Made by a program: the position numbers and the translations under genes. Of a stretch of 64,000 nt of DNA, positions 10,058 through 19,781 are shown piece after piece. The stretch comes from Mycobacterium sp. ACS4054 (GTDB lineage Bacteria > Actinomycetota > Actinomycetes > Mycobacteriales > Mycobacteriaceae): positions 124,001-188,000 of the forward strand of contig NZ_LZHV01000031.1 of assembly GCF_001667275.1 (NCBI RefSeq), in the 5' to 3' direction. The notes under the pieces are model-generated. The model did not search any database, was not told the DNA's origin, and saw only the letters and a list, made by a program, of their open reading frames with translations. The first letter of the stretch is position 1. The number at the start of each line of letters is the position of its first letter.

Positions 10058-11553
10058 CGGGCACATCCCAGGGGTTCTATCGGTTCGGCGGGGTCGGTGG
10101 GCGGTCCGACGGCGGGTATGCCCAGGCCGATGCCGCGCGGGCGCTGGCCCGTGGCGTGCGCGTCGCCCGCGCGGGTGCGGCGGTGGCTGAGGATGCCGGC
10201 GTCGGCGATCAGGTGGTGCGGGGCGGCCTGGGTGACCACCGCCGTGACGACGTCACCGGGTCGCACCGTGTCGTCGGCGCTGAAGTGCACCAGGCGGCCG
10301 TCGCGGGCGCGGCCGGTCATCCGCGCCGTGCGGCTGTCCTTGCGCCCCTCGCCGGCGGCGACCAGCAATTCCACGGTCTGGCCGACCAGCGCGAGATTAC
10401 CCTCCAGCGAGATCTGCTCCTGCAGCTCGACCAGCCGCTCGTAGCGTTCCTGCACAACGGCTTTCGGCAGCTGCCCGTCGAGTTCGGCGGCCGGGGTGCC
10501 GGGCCGCTTGGAGTACTGGAAGGTGAAGGCGGCCGCGAACCGCGCCTGCCGCACCACGTCCAGCGTGGCGGCGAAGTCCTCTTCCGTCTCACCGGGGAAG
10601 CCGACGATCAGGTCGGTGGTGATGGCGGCGTGCGGCATGGCCGCGCGCACCCGGTCGATGATGCCGAGGTACCGCTCGGCGCGGTAGGAGCGCCGCATCG
10701 CGCGCAGCACCCGGTCGGAGCCCGACTGCAGCGGCATGTGCAGCGCGGGGCAGACATTCGGCGTCTGCGCCATCGCCTCGATGACGTCGTCGGTGAATTC
10801 GGCCGGATGCGGGGAGGTGAACCGCACCCGCTCCAGCCCGTCGACGTCCCCGCACGCCCGCAGCAGCCGCGCGAACGCGCCGCGATCGCGGGGCAGCGCC
10901 GGGTCGGCGAATGACACGCCGTAGGCGTTGACGTTCTGGCCCAGCAGCGTGACTTCGAGCACGCCGTCGTCCACCAGCGCCCGCACCTCGGCCAGGACGT
11001 CCGCCGGGCTGCGGTCGACCTCCTTGCCGCGCAGCGACGGGACGATGCAGAACGTGCAGCTGTTGTTGCACCCGACCGAGACGGAAACCCAAGCGGCGTA
11101 GGCGGATTCGCGGGCGCTCGGCAGCGAGGACGGAAACTCCTGCAGCGACTCGGCGATCTCCACCTGGGCGGCCCGGTTGTGCCGGGCCCGTTCGAGCAGC
11201 GTGGGCAGCGACCCGATGTTGTGCGTGCCGAAGACGACGTCGACCCACGGCGCCTTGCGCAGCAGGGCGTGCCGGTCCTTCTGGGCCAGACACCCGCCGA
11301 CCGCGATCTGCATCTCGGGATTGCCGCGCTTGCGCGGGGCCAGGTGGCTGAGGTTGCCGTACAGCTTGTTGTCGGCGTTCTCGCGCACCGCGCACGTGTT
11401 GAAGACGACCACGTCGGCGTCGGCCCCCTCGGGCGCCCGCTGGTAGCCGGCCGCTTCCAGCAGCCCCGCCAACCGCTCGGAATCATGGACGTTCATCTGG
11501 CAGCCGTAGGTGCGCACCTGGTAGGTGCGCGCGGGAGCCAGCGTCGAAGTCAC
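10054..11553 (-). CDS. miaB: tRNA-2-methylthio-N6-dimethylallyladenosine synthase MiaB
   Basis: Radical-SAM methylthiotransferase acting after MiaA on A37 of tRNA. Domains in order: N-terminal UPF0004 domain with cluster cysteines C18, C54 and C88; radical-SAM core with CNNSCTFC (C162, C166, C169); C-terminal TRAM domain (roughly 370-440). About 40 residues of Gly/Pro-rich tail follow the TRAM domain. The GTG at 11553 is the only start that gives the family N-terminus ([12 protein letters not shown]) without an odd extension. Its stop overlaps the next gene in ATGA. Confidence 0.95.
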   Translation of the reverse strand: MTSTLAPARTYQVRTYGCQMNVHDSERLAGLLEAAGYQRAPEGADADVVVFNTCAVRENADNKLYGNLSHLAPRKRGNPEMQIAVGGCLAQKDRHALLRKAPWVDVVFGTHNIGSLPTLLERARHNRAAQVEIAESLQEFPSSLPSARESAYAAWVSVSVGCNNSCTFCIVPSLRGKEVDRSPADVLAEVRALVDDGVLEVTLLGQNVNAYGVSFADPALPRDRGAFARLLRACGDVDGLERVRFTSPHPAEFTDDVIEAMAQTPNVCPALHMPLQSGSDRVLRAMRRSYRAERYLGIIDRVRAAMPHAAITTDLIVGFPGETEEDFAATLDVVRQARFAAAFTFQYSKRPGTPAAELDGQLPKAVVQERYERLVELQEQISLEGNLALVGQTVELLVAAGEGRKDSRTARMTGRARDGRLVHFSADDTVRPGDVVTAVVTQAAPHHLIADAGILSHRRTRAGDAHATGQRPRGIGLGIPAVGPPTDPAEPIEPLGCAR

Positions 11554-11605
11554 GGGGCCATGGTACGGCGAGCGGTCGGCACGCGAGAAACCGCACGTCA
11601 CCGGC

Positions 11606-12127
11606 CTAGACTCGGCGGCGCTCCCGTTCGGCGGCCAGCTCGGCGAGGACGACCTCGCACGCCAGATTCTGGCTGTAGCCGCGCCGCGCCAGCATCCCGA
11701 CCAGTCGGCGGGTCACCCGCGCGTCGTCGCCGTCGAGCGCCTCCCGCCGCAGCTTGGTCCGCACCAACTGCTCGGCCCGGTCCCGTTCGGCGCCGGCGTC
11801 GATGTCCGAGAGCGCCGCGGCGATGACCTCCCGGTCGACCCCCTTGGTGCGCAGCTCGGCGGCCAGCGCCCGCCTGCTTTTGCCGGCCGTCGCCCGGCGC
11901 GACCGCACCCACTGTTGAGCGAAGTCGGTGTCATCGACCAGGCCGACCGCGGCGAGCCGGTCGAGCACCGAAGCGCTGACGTCCTCGGGGTAGCCACGCT
12001 TGGCCAGTTGGCCGTGCAGCTCGGACCGGGTGCGCGCTCTCGCGGTGAGCAGACGCAGGCACAGCGTCCGCGCCTGCTCCTCGCGGGAGGGCTCAGAAAT
12101 CGACGGGGGCGGGCAGGACGCTGTCAT
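11606..12127 (-). CDS. recX: RecA regulator RecX
   Basis: 173-residue helical protein of the RecX family, which binds RecA filaments and inhibits strand exchange and ATPase activity. The three-helix repeats are recognisable ([20 protein letters not shown], then [16 protein letters not shown], then [13 protein letters not shown]). The ATG at 12127 makes the gene overlap the 3' end of recA by 35 bases, the same overlap I recall for other mycobacteria, so RecX is made from the recA transcript. A further ATG at 12139 is possible. Confidence 0.92.
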   Translation of the reverse strand: MTASCPPPSISEPSREEQARTLCLRLLTARARTRSELHGQLAKRGYPEDVSASVLDRLAAVGLVDDTDFAQQWVRSRRATAGKSRRALAAELRTKGVDREVIAAALSDIDAGAERDRAEQLVRTKLRREALDGDDARVTRRLVGMLARRGYSQNLACEVVLAELAAERERRRV

Positions 12128-13145
12128 CGGACAAGCCATCGGTCACGACCGCGCCGATGCCGAGCTTTTCCTTGATCTTCTTCTCGATCTCGTTGGCGAC
12201 CTCGTCGTTTTCCATCAGGAAGGTGCGGGCGTTCTCCTTGCCCTGGCCGAGCTGCTCGCCCTCGTAGGTGAACCAGGAGCCGGACTTGCGGATGAAGCCC
12301 TGCTCCACACCCATGTCGATCAGCGAGCCTTCCTTGCTGATCCCCTGGCCGTAGAGGATGTCGAACTCGGCCTGCTTGAAGGGCGGCGCCACCTTGTTCT
12401 TGACGATCTTGACCCGGGTGCGGTTGCCGACCGCGTTGGTGCCGTCCTTGAGCGTCTCGATCCGGCGCACGTCCATGCGCACCGACGCGTAGAACTTCAA
12501 TGCCTTTCCACCGGTGGTGGTTTCGGGGCTGCCGAACATCACCCCGATCTTCTCGCGCAGCTGGTTGATGAAGATCGCGGTGGTGCCCGAATTGTTCAGC
12601 GCGCCAGTCATTTTCCGCAGCGCCTGGCTCATCAGCCGGGCCTGCAGCCCGACGTGGCTGTCCCCCATCTCGCCCTCGAGCTCCGCGCGCGGCACCAGCG
12701 CCGCCACCGAGTCGATGACCAGGATGTCCAGGGCGCCGGAACGGATCAGCATGTCGGCGATCTCCAGGGCCTGCTCCCCCGTGTCGGGCTGGCTGACCAG
12801 CAGGGAATCGGTGTCCACGCCTAGCTTCTTGGCGTACTCCGGATCCAGGGCGTGCTCGGCGTCGATGAAGGCCGCGACGCCGCCGGCGGCCTGGGCGTTG
12901 GCCACGGCGTGCAGGGCGACGGTGGTCTTACCCGAGGATTCCGGGCCGTAGATCTCCACCACCCGGCCGCGGGGCAGGCCGCCGATGCCCAGGGCCACGT
13001 CCAGGGCGATGGATCCGGTCGGGATGATCGAGATCGGCTGACGCGTCTCGTCGCCGAGTCGCATCACCGAGCCTTTGCCGTAGCTCTTTTCGATCTGGGC
13101 CATCGCCAGGTCGAGAGCCTTCTCGCGGTCGGGGGCTTGCGCCAT
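12093..13145 (-). CDS. recA: Recombinase RecA (no intein)
   Basis: 350-residue RecA, the strand-exchange protein and coprotease that triggers LexA cleavage. Walker A GPESSGKT is at residues 67-74, followed by [13 protein letters not shown] and the LexA/DNA-loop region [22 protein letters not shown]. The reading frame runs without interruption; the intein that interrupts RecA in M. tuberculosis is absent. The ATG at 13145 has a good AGGAGAGGC site. Upstream lie a PafBC-type promoter and, further out, a LexA box, so the gene has both damage responses known for mycobacterial recA. Confidence 0.98.
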   Translation of the reverse strand: MAQAPDREKALDLAMAQIEKSYGKGSVMRLGDETRQPISIIPTGSIALDVALGIGGLPRGRVVEIYGPESSGKTTVALHAVANAQAAGGVAAFIDAEHALDPEYAKKLGVDTDSLLVSQPDTGEQALEIADMLIRSGALDILVIDSVAALVPRAELEGEMGDSHVGLQARLMSQALRKMTGALNNSGTTAIFINQLREKIGVMFGSPETTTGGKALKFYASVRMDVRRIETLKDGTNAVGNRTRVKIVKNKVAPPFKQAEFDILYGQGISKEGSLIDMGVEQGFIRKSGSWFTYEGEQLGQGKENARTFLMENDEVANEIEKKIKEKLGIGAVVTDGLSDDSVLPAPVDF

Positions 13146-13201
13146 GGTGCCTCTCCTATGGTTCGTTGTGTTCGGTGACCGGTGTCGGTCGGTTGGCCGT
13201 G

Positions 13202-13224
13202 ACAGTAGAGAAGGCCACCGACAA
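13202..13224 (-). promoter_or_regulatory. PafBC-type (RecA-NDp) promoter of recA
   Basis: On the minus strand TTGTCGGTG (13216-13224), an 8-base spacer and TACTGT (13202-13207) match the RecA-NDp motif of mycobacteria (TTGTCRGTG-N8-TAnnnT), which drives LexA-independent DNA-damage induction through PafBC. It ends 57 bases before the recA ATG, as expected for the gene-proximal promoter P1. Confidence 0.85.
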
Positions 13225-13253
13225 GTTGACTCACCGAACGTTTCCCACAGTAG

Positions 13254-13269
13254 ACGAACACTTGTTCGA
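13254..13269. promoter_or_regulatory. LexA (SOS) box upstream of recA
   Basis: ACGAAC-ACTT-GTTCGA matches the mycobacterial SOS box TCGAAC-N4-GTTCGA with one change in the first position; the GAAC-N4-GTTC core is intact. It lies 109 bases before the recA start, at the place of the distal, LexA-controlled promoter P2 known from M. tuberculosis. LexA itself is not in the window. Confidence 0.88.
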
Positions 13270-13404
13270 TTCAAGCGGACACGCCGAACCCCGGTAATCG
13301 CGTGTGGCAACATCTGCCCCCGAAAGGGCCGACGGGGCACATCCGGGACGCCGCACCCGGGAGCCCGACAACCGGGGCGGATCCCCCCCTTACGAGGCGC
13401 ACAC

Positions 13405-14064
13405 ATGGACATCTCCGCCGAGCTGGCCGAAATCGCTTCCTACGGAGGGTTTTTCGCGTTGACCGTGGGTGGCGCGGCGGCCGGATGGCACCCGGTCGGG
13501 CAGTCCTACGCCGACGGCTTCACCGACCTGGTTGACGCCACCGCCCGGCGCTATCACACGACGGACCGGCGGGTCGCCGCCTCGCTGGTTCATCTCGGCC
13601 ACGCCAGCCGGCTGTGGTCACCCGTGCTCGCCTGCGCCGTCGGCCACGGTGTCGTCCCGGACCTGGGCGCCCTGCAGCGCGCCGACGACGGGGCGCCGCT
13701 GCGCTTGCCCGCGCCCGTCGGGATCCCGGCCGCCTCCCCCGACGCGCTGTACCGGGTGGTCGTGCGCGACCACCTGGAACCGCTCGCCGCCGGCCTGCGG
13801 GTGGGGCTGGCGCCCGCCCTGCTCGCGGGCAACATCGCGTCCGCGCTCGCCGGGGCCGCCCGGGCGCTGCTGGCGGCGCGGCCCGACCTGGGCCCGCGGA
13901 TCGCCGAAACGACCCGGGCGCTGCTGGGCATCGGCGTGCTGGCCGGGTCGGGCGTCGTCACGGGCGCGGACCTGGGCTTCAAACGCCGCAGTTGCTGCCT
14001 CTTCTACCGCCTGCCCGGGCGAGCGGTCTGCGGCGATTGCGTGTTCGAGACGCCGCCGGGCTAG
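13405..14064 (+). CDS. FhuF-like [2Fe-2S] protein, putative ferric-siderophore reductase
   Basis: 219 residues. The C-terminus has the FhuF signature CC-x10-C-x2-C ([17 protein letters not shown]), which binds a [2Fe-2S] cluster in E. coli FhuF, the ferrioxamine reductase. The N-terminal two thirds are helical and alanine-rich, as in FhuF_C-containing actinobacterial proteins. The gene is divergent from recA and is followed after 39 bases by a flavin-dependent reductase, so the two may act as an electron-transfer pair releasing iron from siderophores. That pairing is inference from position. The ATG at 13405 is the best start. Confidence 0.75.
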   Translation: MDISAELAEIASYGGFFALTVGGAAAGWHPVGQSYADGFTDLVDATARRYHTTDRRVAASLVHLGHASRLWSPVLACAVGHGVVPDLGALQRADDGAPLRLPAPVGIPAASPDALYRVVVRDHLEPLAAGLRVGLAPALLAGNIASALAGAARALLAARPDLGPRIAETTRALLGIGVLAGSGVVTGADLGFKRRSCCLFYRLPGRAVCGDCVFETPPG

Positions 14065-14103
14065 CCGTCGTTTGCCCTTGTCGCGCAGGGGTAATCGGTC
14101 GTC

Positions 14104-14721
14104 ATGTCCACAGATTCCCTGCGCGCCCTCGCCCTGACCTGCTCGTTGAAGAAGAGCCCGGAGCCGTCGAGCAGCGAGCTGATCGCCGATCAGGTGCTCG
14201 CCCAACTGCGCCGCGCGGGCGTGGACGGCGAGAAGGTGCGCTGCGTGGACCTGGCGCTGCTGCCCGGCGTGGAAGCCGACATGGGCCCCGGCGACGAGTG
14301 GCCGGCGCTGCTGGAGAAGATCACGGCGGCCGACATCGTCGTGCTGTCGACGCCCACCTGGGTCGGCCACATGTCCAGCGTCGCGCAGCGCGTCCTGGAG
14401 CGCCTCGACGCGGCGATCTCCGACAAGGACGACGCCGGACGGCCCCGGATGGTGGGCAAAGTGGCCCTGGCGGCGGTCGTGGGAAACGAGGACGGCGCCC
14501 ACAAGATCGTCGCCGACCTGTTTCAGGCGCTCAACGACATCGGGTTCTCGATCCCCGCGCAGGGCTGCACCTACTGGAACGGCGAGGCGATGCAGGGGAC
14601 CAACTTCAACGACCTGGACGACGTGCCGGAGGCGGTGGCCGCCACGACCGAAACGGCGGCCCGCAACGCCGTGCACCTGGCGAAGCTACTGCGGCAGCAC
14701 GAATACCCGCCCTACGAATAA
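14104..14721 (+). CDS. NADPH-dependent FMN reductase/flavodoxin-fold protein
   Basis: 205 residues with a flavodoxin-like fold. The FMN-phosphate loop region is the N-terminal ALALTCSLKKSPEPSSSELI; the second flavin-contact motif is STPTWVGHMSS. Such proteins reduce free or bound FMN with NAD(P)H. Placed 39 bases after the FhuF-like gene and in the same direction, it may supply electrons to it. The acceptor is unknown. Confidence 0.8.
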   Translation: MSTDSLRALALTCSLKKSPEPSSSELIADQVLAQLRRAGVDGEKVRCVDLALLPGVEADMGPGDEWPALLEKITAADIVVLSTPTWVGHMSSVAQRVLERLDAAISDKDDAGRPRMVGKVALAAVVGNEDGAHKIVADLFQALNDIGFSIPAQGCTYWNGEAMQGTNFNDLDDVPEAVAATTETAARNAVHLAKLLRQHEYPPYE

Positions 14722-14730
14722 GCCGCGCAC

Positions 14731-14925
14731 TCACCACTGTTCGCGCGGCACGTCGAAGTCGACGCACAGGGCCCGCCACACGTCGCGGGGTTCGACCCCG
14801 TCCTCGATCGCCTGGGCGGCGGTGCGGCCGTCGAACACGGTCAGCACATGATCCGCCAGCACCGAAGACCCGTACGCCGCACCGAATCGCAGGACCACCC
14901 GCTCGTTGAATTCCGTTAGCCGCAC
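14731..14925 (-). CDS. DUF3046 small protein (Rv2738c type)
   Basis: 64 residues from a GTG at 14925: MRLTEFNERVV at the start and a C-terminus with DVWRALCVDFDVP. The DUF3046 family is short, actinobacterial and regularly found beside recA/recX. It ends 10 bases from the convergent flavin reductase gene. Function unknown. Confidence 0.8.
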   Translation of the reverse strand: MRLTEFNERVVLRFGAAYGSSVLADHVLTVFDGRTAAQAIEDGVEPRDVWRALCVDFDVPREQW

Positions 14926-14968
14926 GCCAGCAAGATACCCACCGGACGGCGATCGGACACCGCGCGCG

Positions 14969-15232
14969 TCACCGCCAGCTCGCCGGCAGGTCGGCCAGGT
15001 GGTTGGGGCAGTAGTCCTGGACGGCCTCGGAGATGACGGTCCGCGCGCGCTGCGCCGACATCCGCGAGCGCAACTGCATGAAGGCGTATTCGACCGGAGC
15101 CAAACTCTGCTCGGCGGCCGCCGGGTCGTCCATCAGCTGGCACGCCTGCTGCTCATCGCCGGCGTCGGCGTGCGCGACGCCCGCGCCGAACATCAGGGCG
15201 AGCAGCACGCCGCCGGCGGCGATCGTCCTCAT
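14969..15232 (-). CDS. Small secreted DUF732-type protein
   Basis: 87-residue precursor with a clear signal peptide (MRTIAAGGVLLALMFGAG, cleavage likely after AHA). The mature part is about 65 residues with two cysteines (QACQLMDD and DYCPNHL) that probably form a disulfide, and helical spacing like the mycobacterial DUF732 secreted family. It follows the glycosyltransferase gene by 19 bases on the same strand. Function unknown. Confidence 0.75.
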   Translation of the reverse strand: MRTIAAGGVLLALMFGAGVAHADAGDEQQACQLMDDPAAAEQSLAPVEYAFMQLRSRMSAQRARTVISEAVQDYCPNHLADLPASWR

Positions 15233-15251
15233 TGCCGTTGCCCTCCCCCCG

Positions 15252-16418
15252 TCATCCCGCCATCGCCAACGCCTCGTGGCACACCCGCACCGGATCGGCC
15301 ACGCCGGCGATGCTGGCGGCCGCCGCCTGGGCGGCGGCCCGATAACGGGGCGACGACAGCACCTCGTTCACCGCGGCCACCAGCGCCTCGGCTGTGAACG
15401 GCCGGATCAGCCGTCCGCTGCCCTGGCGGACCACCCGGTTGGCCATCTCCCACTGATCGCCGCCGCCGGGCACCGCCACCACCGGCACCCCCGCCAGCAA
15501 CGTCTTGGCGACCATGCCGTGCCCGCCGCCGCAGATCACCAGGTCGGCGTGGGTCAACAGCTGGGCCTGGCTGCCCAGCCCGACCACCGCCCACGGCGGC
15601 ACCCGCAGCTCCGCCCCGCCCAACCGGGAGACCACCAGCCGGGACCCGGCCGGCAGCGTCTCCCCCGGTCGCAGCTGCGCCAGCGCGGCCTCGGCCAGCC
15701 CCTCGGTGCCGGTCAACGCGGTCGACGGCGCCACCACCACGACGGGTCCCGAGCCCGCCGGGATGTCCAGCACGCGATCGGTCGGTTCGAAGTGCAGCGG
15801 GCCCACCAGCACGGCCTCGGCCGGCCAGTCCGGCCGCGGCACCTCGAGGGCGGGCAGGGTGGCGATCAGCCGCCGCAGCGGCCCCGGGTCGCGGGCCGGC
15901 AATCCGATTTCGACCCGCACGGCCGCGCGCTGGCGCAGGCCCGCGCGCCACGACCTCGCGGTGAGCGCGCGCATGGTGGCATCGCGCAGCCGGCCGCGGA
16001 TGCCGGTGCCCGGTGCCAGTCCGCTGCCGATCGGCGGCAGTCCCTTGGAAGGCAGGTACAGCGGGTGCGGGTTCAGCTCGATCCACGGGATGCCCAGCAG
16101 CTCGGCCGCCATCCCGCCGCCGGCGGTGATGACGTCGGACACCACCAGGTCGGGCGCCAGCTCGCGCAGCGCCGGCACGTTGAGGACGGCCATCCGCGCG
16201 GCTCGCCGGTGAATCCGGGCCCCGGCGTCGACGTCATCGTCGGTGGCTGCCAGGCCGTCCAGCGGGGCGGCGCCGATGCCGGCGGCGCGGGCGGGGTCGA
16301 CCCACTCGTCGCCGGTGAAAAGCGTGGGCTCGTCGCCGGCTTCGGCGAAGCGTTGGCACAGCGCGATCGCCGGAAACGAGTGCCCGGGATCCGGCCCGGC
16401 GACCACGGCGACGCGCAT
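15252..16418 (-). CDS. UGT-type glycosyltransferase (Rv2739c type)
   Basis: 388-residue GT-B fold glycosyltransferase of family GT1. The N-terminal acceptor domain begins MRVAVVAGPDPGHSFPAI; the C-terminal donor domain has the sugar-nucleotide region with ICGGGHGMVAKTLLAGVPVV and PGGGDQWEMANRV, the glycine-rich box of this family. Mycobacterial GT1 enzymes glycosylate lipids or small molecules, but the acceptor here is unknown. It matches Rv2739c by position. Confidence 0.85.
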   Translation of the reverse strand: MRVAVVAGPDPGHSFPAIALCQRFAEAGDEPTLFTGDEWVDPARAAGIGAAPLDGLAATDDDVDAGARIHRRAARMAVLNVPALRELAPDLVVSDVITAGGGMAAELLGIPWIELNPHPLYLPSKGLPPIGSGLAPGTGIRGRLRDATMRALTARSWRAGLRQRAAVRVEIGLPARDPGPLRRLIATLPALEVPRPDWPAEAVLVGPLHFEPTDRVLDIPAGSGPVVVVAPSTALTGTEGLAEAALAQLRPGETLPAGSRLVVSRLGGAELRVPPWAVVGLGSQAQLLTHADLVICGGGHGMVAKTLLAGVPVVAVPGGGDQWEMANRVVRQGSGRLIRPFTAEALVAAVNEVLSSPRYRAAAQAAAASIAGVADPVRVCHEALAMAG

Positions 16419-16471
16419 CGGCCTTACCCTGCCACAGCGCGCGGCCGCGACGCTCGCCTACGCTGGCACTC

Positions 16472-16903
16472 ATGACCGAGCTGACTGGGACAGGCGTCGC
16501 GAACACCCGCACGGTCGAGGGTTTCCTGAACGCCCTGCAGGACGCGGATTACGACACCGCCGACGCGGCACTGGCCGACAACCTCGTCTACGAGAACGTG
16601 GGGTTGCCGACCATTCACGGCCGCGCCAGAGCGATGAAGCTGTTTCGCCAGATGGACGGCCGGGCCGCCTTCGAGGTGAAGATCCACCGCATCGCCGCCG
16701 ACGGCGGGGCGGTGCTCACCGAGCGCACCGACGCCCTGATCTTCGGCCCGGTCCGGCTGCAGTTCTGGGTGTGCGGCGTGTTCGAAGTTCAGGACGGGCG
16801 AATCACGTTGTGGCGCGACTACTTCGACTTCTTCGACATGTTGAAGGCCACCGTTCGCGGCCTGGCGGCGGTGGTGCTGCCGTCGCTCAAAGCGACGTTC
16901 TAG
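16472..16903 (+). CDS. ephG: Limonene-1,2-epoxide hydrolase-like protein EphG
   Basis: 143 residues with the SnoaL-like alpha+beta barrel of limonene epoxide hydrolases. The catalytic Asp-Arg-Asp set is recognisable as TERTDAL and WRDYFDFFD. The family opens epoxides by direct water attack; the M. tuberculosis homologue (Rv2740) accepts lipid-like epoxides. It sits alone, divergent from the glycosyltransferase and convergent with pspM, one base apart. Confidence 0.88.
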   Translation: MTELTGTGVANTRTVEGFLNALQDADYDTADAALADNLVYENVGLPTIHGRARAMKLFRQMDGRAAFEVKIHRIAADGGAVLTERTDALIFGPVRLQFWVCGVFEVQDGRITLWRDYFDFFDMLKATVRGLAAVVLPSLKATF

Positions 16904-16904
16904 G

Positions 16905-17714
16905 CTAGCTGGCGCCCCGCAGGCCGCCGAGTTCGTCGAAGGCCTGCGCCCAGCCGACCAGGCGGTCGGTGGCTCCGGTCAGCTCGGCGCGGTAGCGCTG
17001 CGACGCGGCCAACTGATCGCCGTTGGCCGAGGACACCAATTGCGCTGCGGCGGTGACCATCTCGTTGTACTGGCGGACGCCTGCGCTCAGCTGCGCGGTG
17101 AACGCGTTGATGGTGGGCACGAGGTAGGACCGCGATGATTCGCTGGACTGGGCCGCCCGCTCCATCGACACCACCTCCGCGGCGGTGGCCGCCATGGCCG
17201 CCGAGCTCTTGTCGGCCGCCGCGGTCAGGTCGCGGATTTCCGCGGTCGGCAACATCGAGCCCCGCTCGATCACGTTCAACAGCGACAGGAACCCGCGTTC
17301 GGAAGCGCCCAGCGCGTACATCGCGGGCCGCGCCGCCGAGCCGGGCGGCGGCAGCCGGCGCACGTTCGTCGGGCGGGGCGTGGGCAACGGCTCGGCGCGC
17401 AACCACCGGTAGCGCAGCAGCAACAGCGTCGCGGGGATCGCCATCACGACCGCGACGGCGCCGGTGATCTCCAGCAGCAGCGCGAACCAACCCCACGCCG
17501 CCAGCAGTATCGTCACCGCCGCCCAGAACACGCAACCGGCGGCGAATATCAGGCCCCACCGCAGCGCGCGGCGCTGCCGCCGCAGCAGCCGCGCACGCGG
17601 ATCCGTTGCGGCACTGATCTTCTGGGCCACCAGGTCGGACAGGTCGGCGGCGGTGGCCAACCCGCGCCCCAGCAGCGAGCGCCAGAGCCCGCGCTGCGTC
17701 CCGCTCACCGACAC
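16905..17714 (-). CDS. pspM: Phage-shock membrane protein PspM
   Basis: 269 residues: a basic N-terminus, two adjacent membrane helices (about 53-75 and 78-100), then a soluble helical C-terminal domain. It is the last gene of a leftward clgR-pspA-pspM run, ten bases after pspA. In M. tuberculosis the homologue Rv2743c (PspM) holds PspA at the membrane. The fourth gene of that operon, pspN, is missing here: the next gene is the convergent ephG. Start at the GTG 17714; a second in-frame GTG lies six bases in. Confidence 0.85.
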   Translation of the reverse strand: MSVSGTQRGLWRSLLGRGLATAADLSDLVAQKISAATDPRARLLRRQRRALRWGLIFAAGCVFWAAVTILLAAWGWFALLLEITGAVAVVMAIPATLLLLRYRWLRAEPLPTPRPTNVRRLPPPGSAARPAMYALGASERGFLSLLNVIERGSMLPTAEIRDLTAAADKSSAAMAATAAEVVSMERAAQSSESSRSYLVPTINAFTAQLSAGVRQYNEMVTAAAQLVSSANGDQLAASQRYRAELTGATDRLVGWAQAFDELGGLRGAS

Positions 17715-17723
17715 GACACCGGC

Positions 17724-18551
17724 TTACTGGCCAAAGGGTTTCTCCGTGACCGCGCCCCCGGTGGTCTCGGCGGGAGCGGGGGTCGCGGGGGTCGCCCCGG
17801 CGGCGGGCGTGCCACCGGTCGGCAGCGCTTCGCCGCGCATCGAGGCGCGGATCTGCTCGAGCCGGGAGTGGCCGGCCATCTGCACCCCGGCCTGTTCGAC
17901 CTCGAGCATGCGGCCCTGCACCGAGCCCTGCGCGAGCTCGGCCGCGCCGACCGCATTGGCGTAGCGGCGCTCGATCTTGTCGCGCACCTCGTCGAGGCTG
18001 GGCACGTTGCCGGGCGCGGCGATCTCGCTCATCGACCGCAGCGAGGCGCTCACCTGCTCCTGCATCTTGGCCTGCTCGAGCTGGCTGAGCAGCTTGGTGC
18101 GCTCGGCGATCTTCTGCTGCAGCACCATCGCGTTCTGCTCGACCGCCTTCTTGGCCTGGGCGGCGGCGCTCAGCGCCTGATCGTGCAGCGTCTTGAGGTC
18201 CTCGACGCTCTGCTCGGCGGTCACCAACTGGGCTGCGAACGCCTCGGCGGCGTTGTTGTACTCGGCGGCCTTGGCGGCGTCACCTGAGGCGGTGGCCTGG
18301 TCGGCCAGCGTCAGGGCCTGACGCACGTTGACCTGGAGCTTTTCGATGTCCGCGAGTTGCCGGTTGAGCCGCATTTCCAGCTGGCGCTGGTTGCCGATCA
18401 CCTGGGCCGCCTGCTGGGTCAGCGCCTGATGCGTGCGTTGCGCTTCCTCGATGGCCTGCTGAATCTGCACTTTGGGGTCGGCGTGCTCGTCGATCTTCGC
18501 GTTGAACAGCGCCATGAGGTACTTCCACGCTTTGACGAACGGATTGGCCAT
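17724..18551 (-). CDS. pspA: Phage-shock protein PspA (35-kDa antigen)
   Basis: 275-residue PspA/IM30 family protein that oligomerises on stressed membranes. It is almost wholly helical: [20 protein letters not shown] is the family's amphipathic N-terminus, followed by long coiled coils to about residue 220 and a Pro/Ala/Gly-rich tail. The ATG at 18551 is clear. Positioned between clgR and pspM. Homologue of Rv2744c, an envelope-stress protein and antigen. Confidence 0.95.
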   Translation of the reverse strand: MANPFVKAWKYLMALFNAKIDEHADPKVQIQQAIEEAQRTHQALTQQAAQVIGNQRQLEMRLNRQLADIEKLQVNVRQALTLADQATASGDAAKAAEYNNAAEAFAAQLVTAEQSVEDLKTLHDQALSAAAQAKKAVEQNAMVLQQKIAERTKLLSQLEQAKMQEQVSASLRSMSEIAAPGNVPSLDEVRDKIERRYANAVGAAELAQGSVQGRMLEVEQAGVQMAGHSRLEQIRASMRGEALPTGGTPAAGATPATPAPAETTGGAVTEKPFGQ

Positions 18552-18668
18552 GAGTGAGCTCCGCCTTCGCTTCTTGTGGGCCGGACGGCCCCTGGATGGG
18601 CCGTCGCTTGTCGCTCAATTTAGTGGGTCGACGCCCATCGCCCCACCCCTAACGCCGGATCCCCGCGC

Positions 18669-19010
18669 TCAGGCGATCGCCAGGGAGGCGACCGGCGGGA
18701 TGACGACCTTGGTGTCGACGTCGATGCTGGGGCCGCGCAGCCCGTCGGCGGGCGCGGCGTGTTCGTGAGCCCGTTCGACGCCTGCCATCCGCTCGCCGGC
18801 GTCGGTGAGCACCGACGACAGCGGCACCTGCAACGCCTCGCAGATCGCGTTGAGCAGTTCGCTGGACGGCTCCTTGCGGCCCCGCTCCACCTCGGACAGA
18901 TACCCGAGGCTCACCCGCGCCGAATCGGACACCTCGCGCAGCGTGCGGCCCTGCGTCATGCGGGCCTCGCGCAGCACGTCGCCGATGACCTCGCGCACCA
19001 ATGGCGGCAT
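18669..19010 (-). CDS. clgR: Transcriptional activator ClgR
   Basis: 113-residue XRE-type regulator. The helix-turn-helix is at about residues 20-65 ([20 protein letters not shown]). ClgR turns on the clp protease genes and the psp genes in actinobacteria. The C-terminus ends in hydrophobic SLAIA, like the ClpP-recognised tail of ClgR orthologues, so it is probably unstable. The ATG at 19010 has AAGGAGGG just before it; an upstream start would add 12 residues. It heads the psp operon. Confidence 0.92.
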   Translation of the reverse strand: MPPLVREVIGDVLREARMTQGRTLREVSDSARVSLGYLSEVERGRKEPSSELLNAICEALQVPLSSVLTDAGERMAGVERAHEHAAPADGLRGPSIDVDTKVVIPPVASLAIA

Positions 19011-19125
19011 TTCTGCCCTCCTTCGTCCAGTCAGCCCGCCCGGCACGTGATCGGCCGCGTTCGGCAGGCGCTCATTACGTGAAACGCCGGCGGTGGGGTC
19101 TTGGTTCCCGTTCGGCGGCCGAGAT

Positions 19126-19725
19126 TCAGTCGGCGGTCCGGCGTATTTCCCGCACGGTCGAGACGACGTAGTCGATGCCGGTGACGACCGTCAGCAGGAT
19201 GGCCGCCCCCATCACCACCGCGGCCGCGACCCGCAGCGGCCCGGTCAGCGGCAGGATGAACAAGCCGATCGCCACCACCTGGACGACGGTCTTGACCTTG
19301 CCGCCCCAGCTGGCGGGGATGACCCCGCGGCGGATCACGGCCAGCCGCAACACGGTCACCCCGAACTCGCGGGCCAGGATCAGCACCGTGACCCACCAGG
19401 GCAGGTCGCCGAGCATCGACAGCCCGATCAGCGCCGATCCGACCAGCGTCTTGTCCGCGATCGGGTCGACGAACGCGCCGAATTCGGTTGCCATGCCGTA
19501 GTTGCGGGCCAACAGGCCGTCCAGCCGGTCGGTGATGCACGCGATCGCGAAGATCACGAAAGCCACAACCCGGAAGGCGATCTCGTGACCGTCCTTGGCG
19601 AACAGGGCCAGCAGGAAGATCGGGACCAGCACCAGGCGCAGCAACGTCAGGGTGTTGGCGAGGTTTGCGATATGAGCGCGGGCCGGTGGCCCCGTAAGCG
19701 GACCCGTTTGCGGCTGCCCCGACAC
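19126..19725 (-). CDS. pgsA3: CDP-alcohol phosphatidyltransferase PgsA3
   Basis: 199-residue integral membrane enzyme, probably phosphatidylglycerophosphate synthase in phospholipid synthesis. The CDP-alcohol phosphotransferase motif is complete: DRLDGLLAR, then G and two aspartates in [11 protein letters not shown]. Five or six membrane helices. Starts with GTG at 19725, divergent from argA with 56 bases between. Which of the mycobacterial PgsA paralogues makes PG cannot be settled from sequence. Confidence 0.9.
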   Translation of the reverse strand: MSGQPQTGPLTGPPARAHIANLANTLTLLRLVLVPIFLLALFAKDGHEIAFRVVAFVIFAIACITDRLDGLLARNYGMATEFGAFVDPIADKTLVGSALIGLSMLGDLPWWVTVLILAREFGVTVLRLAVIRRGVIPASWGGKVKTVVQVVAIGLFILPLTGPLRVAAAVVMGAAILLTVVTGIDYVVSTVREIRRTAD

Positions 19726-19781
19726 CGCAACAGAATAACCGGTGACCAGCGCACCCGTCCCCGATGTCGATACTGTTAGCC

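Noticed and set aside
12093..13145. Possible RecA intein
   Set aside because: The 350-residue frame is continuous and has no intein splice blocks.
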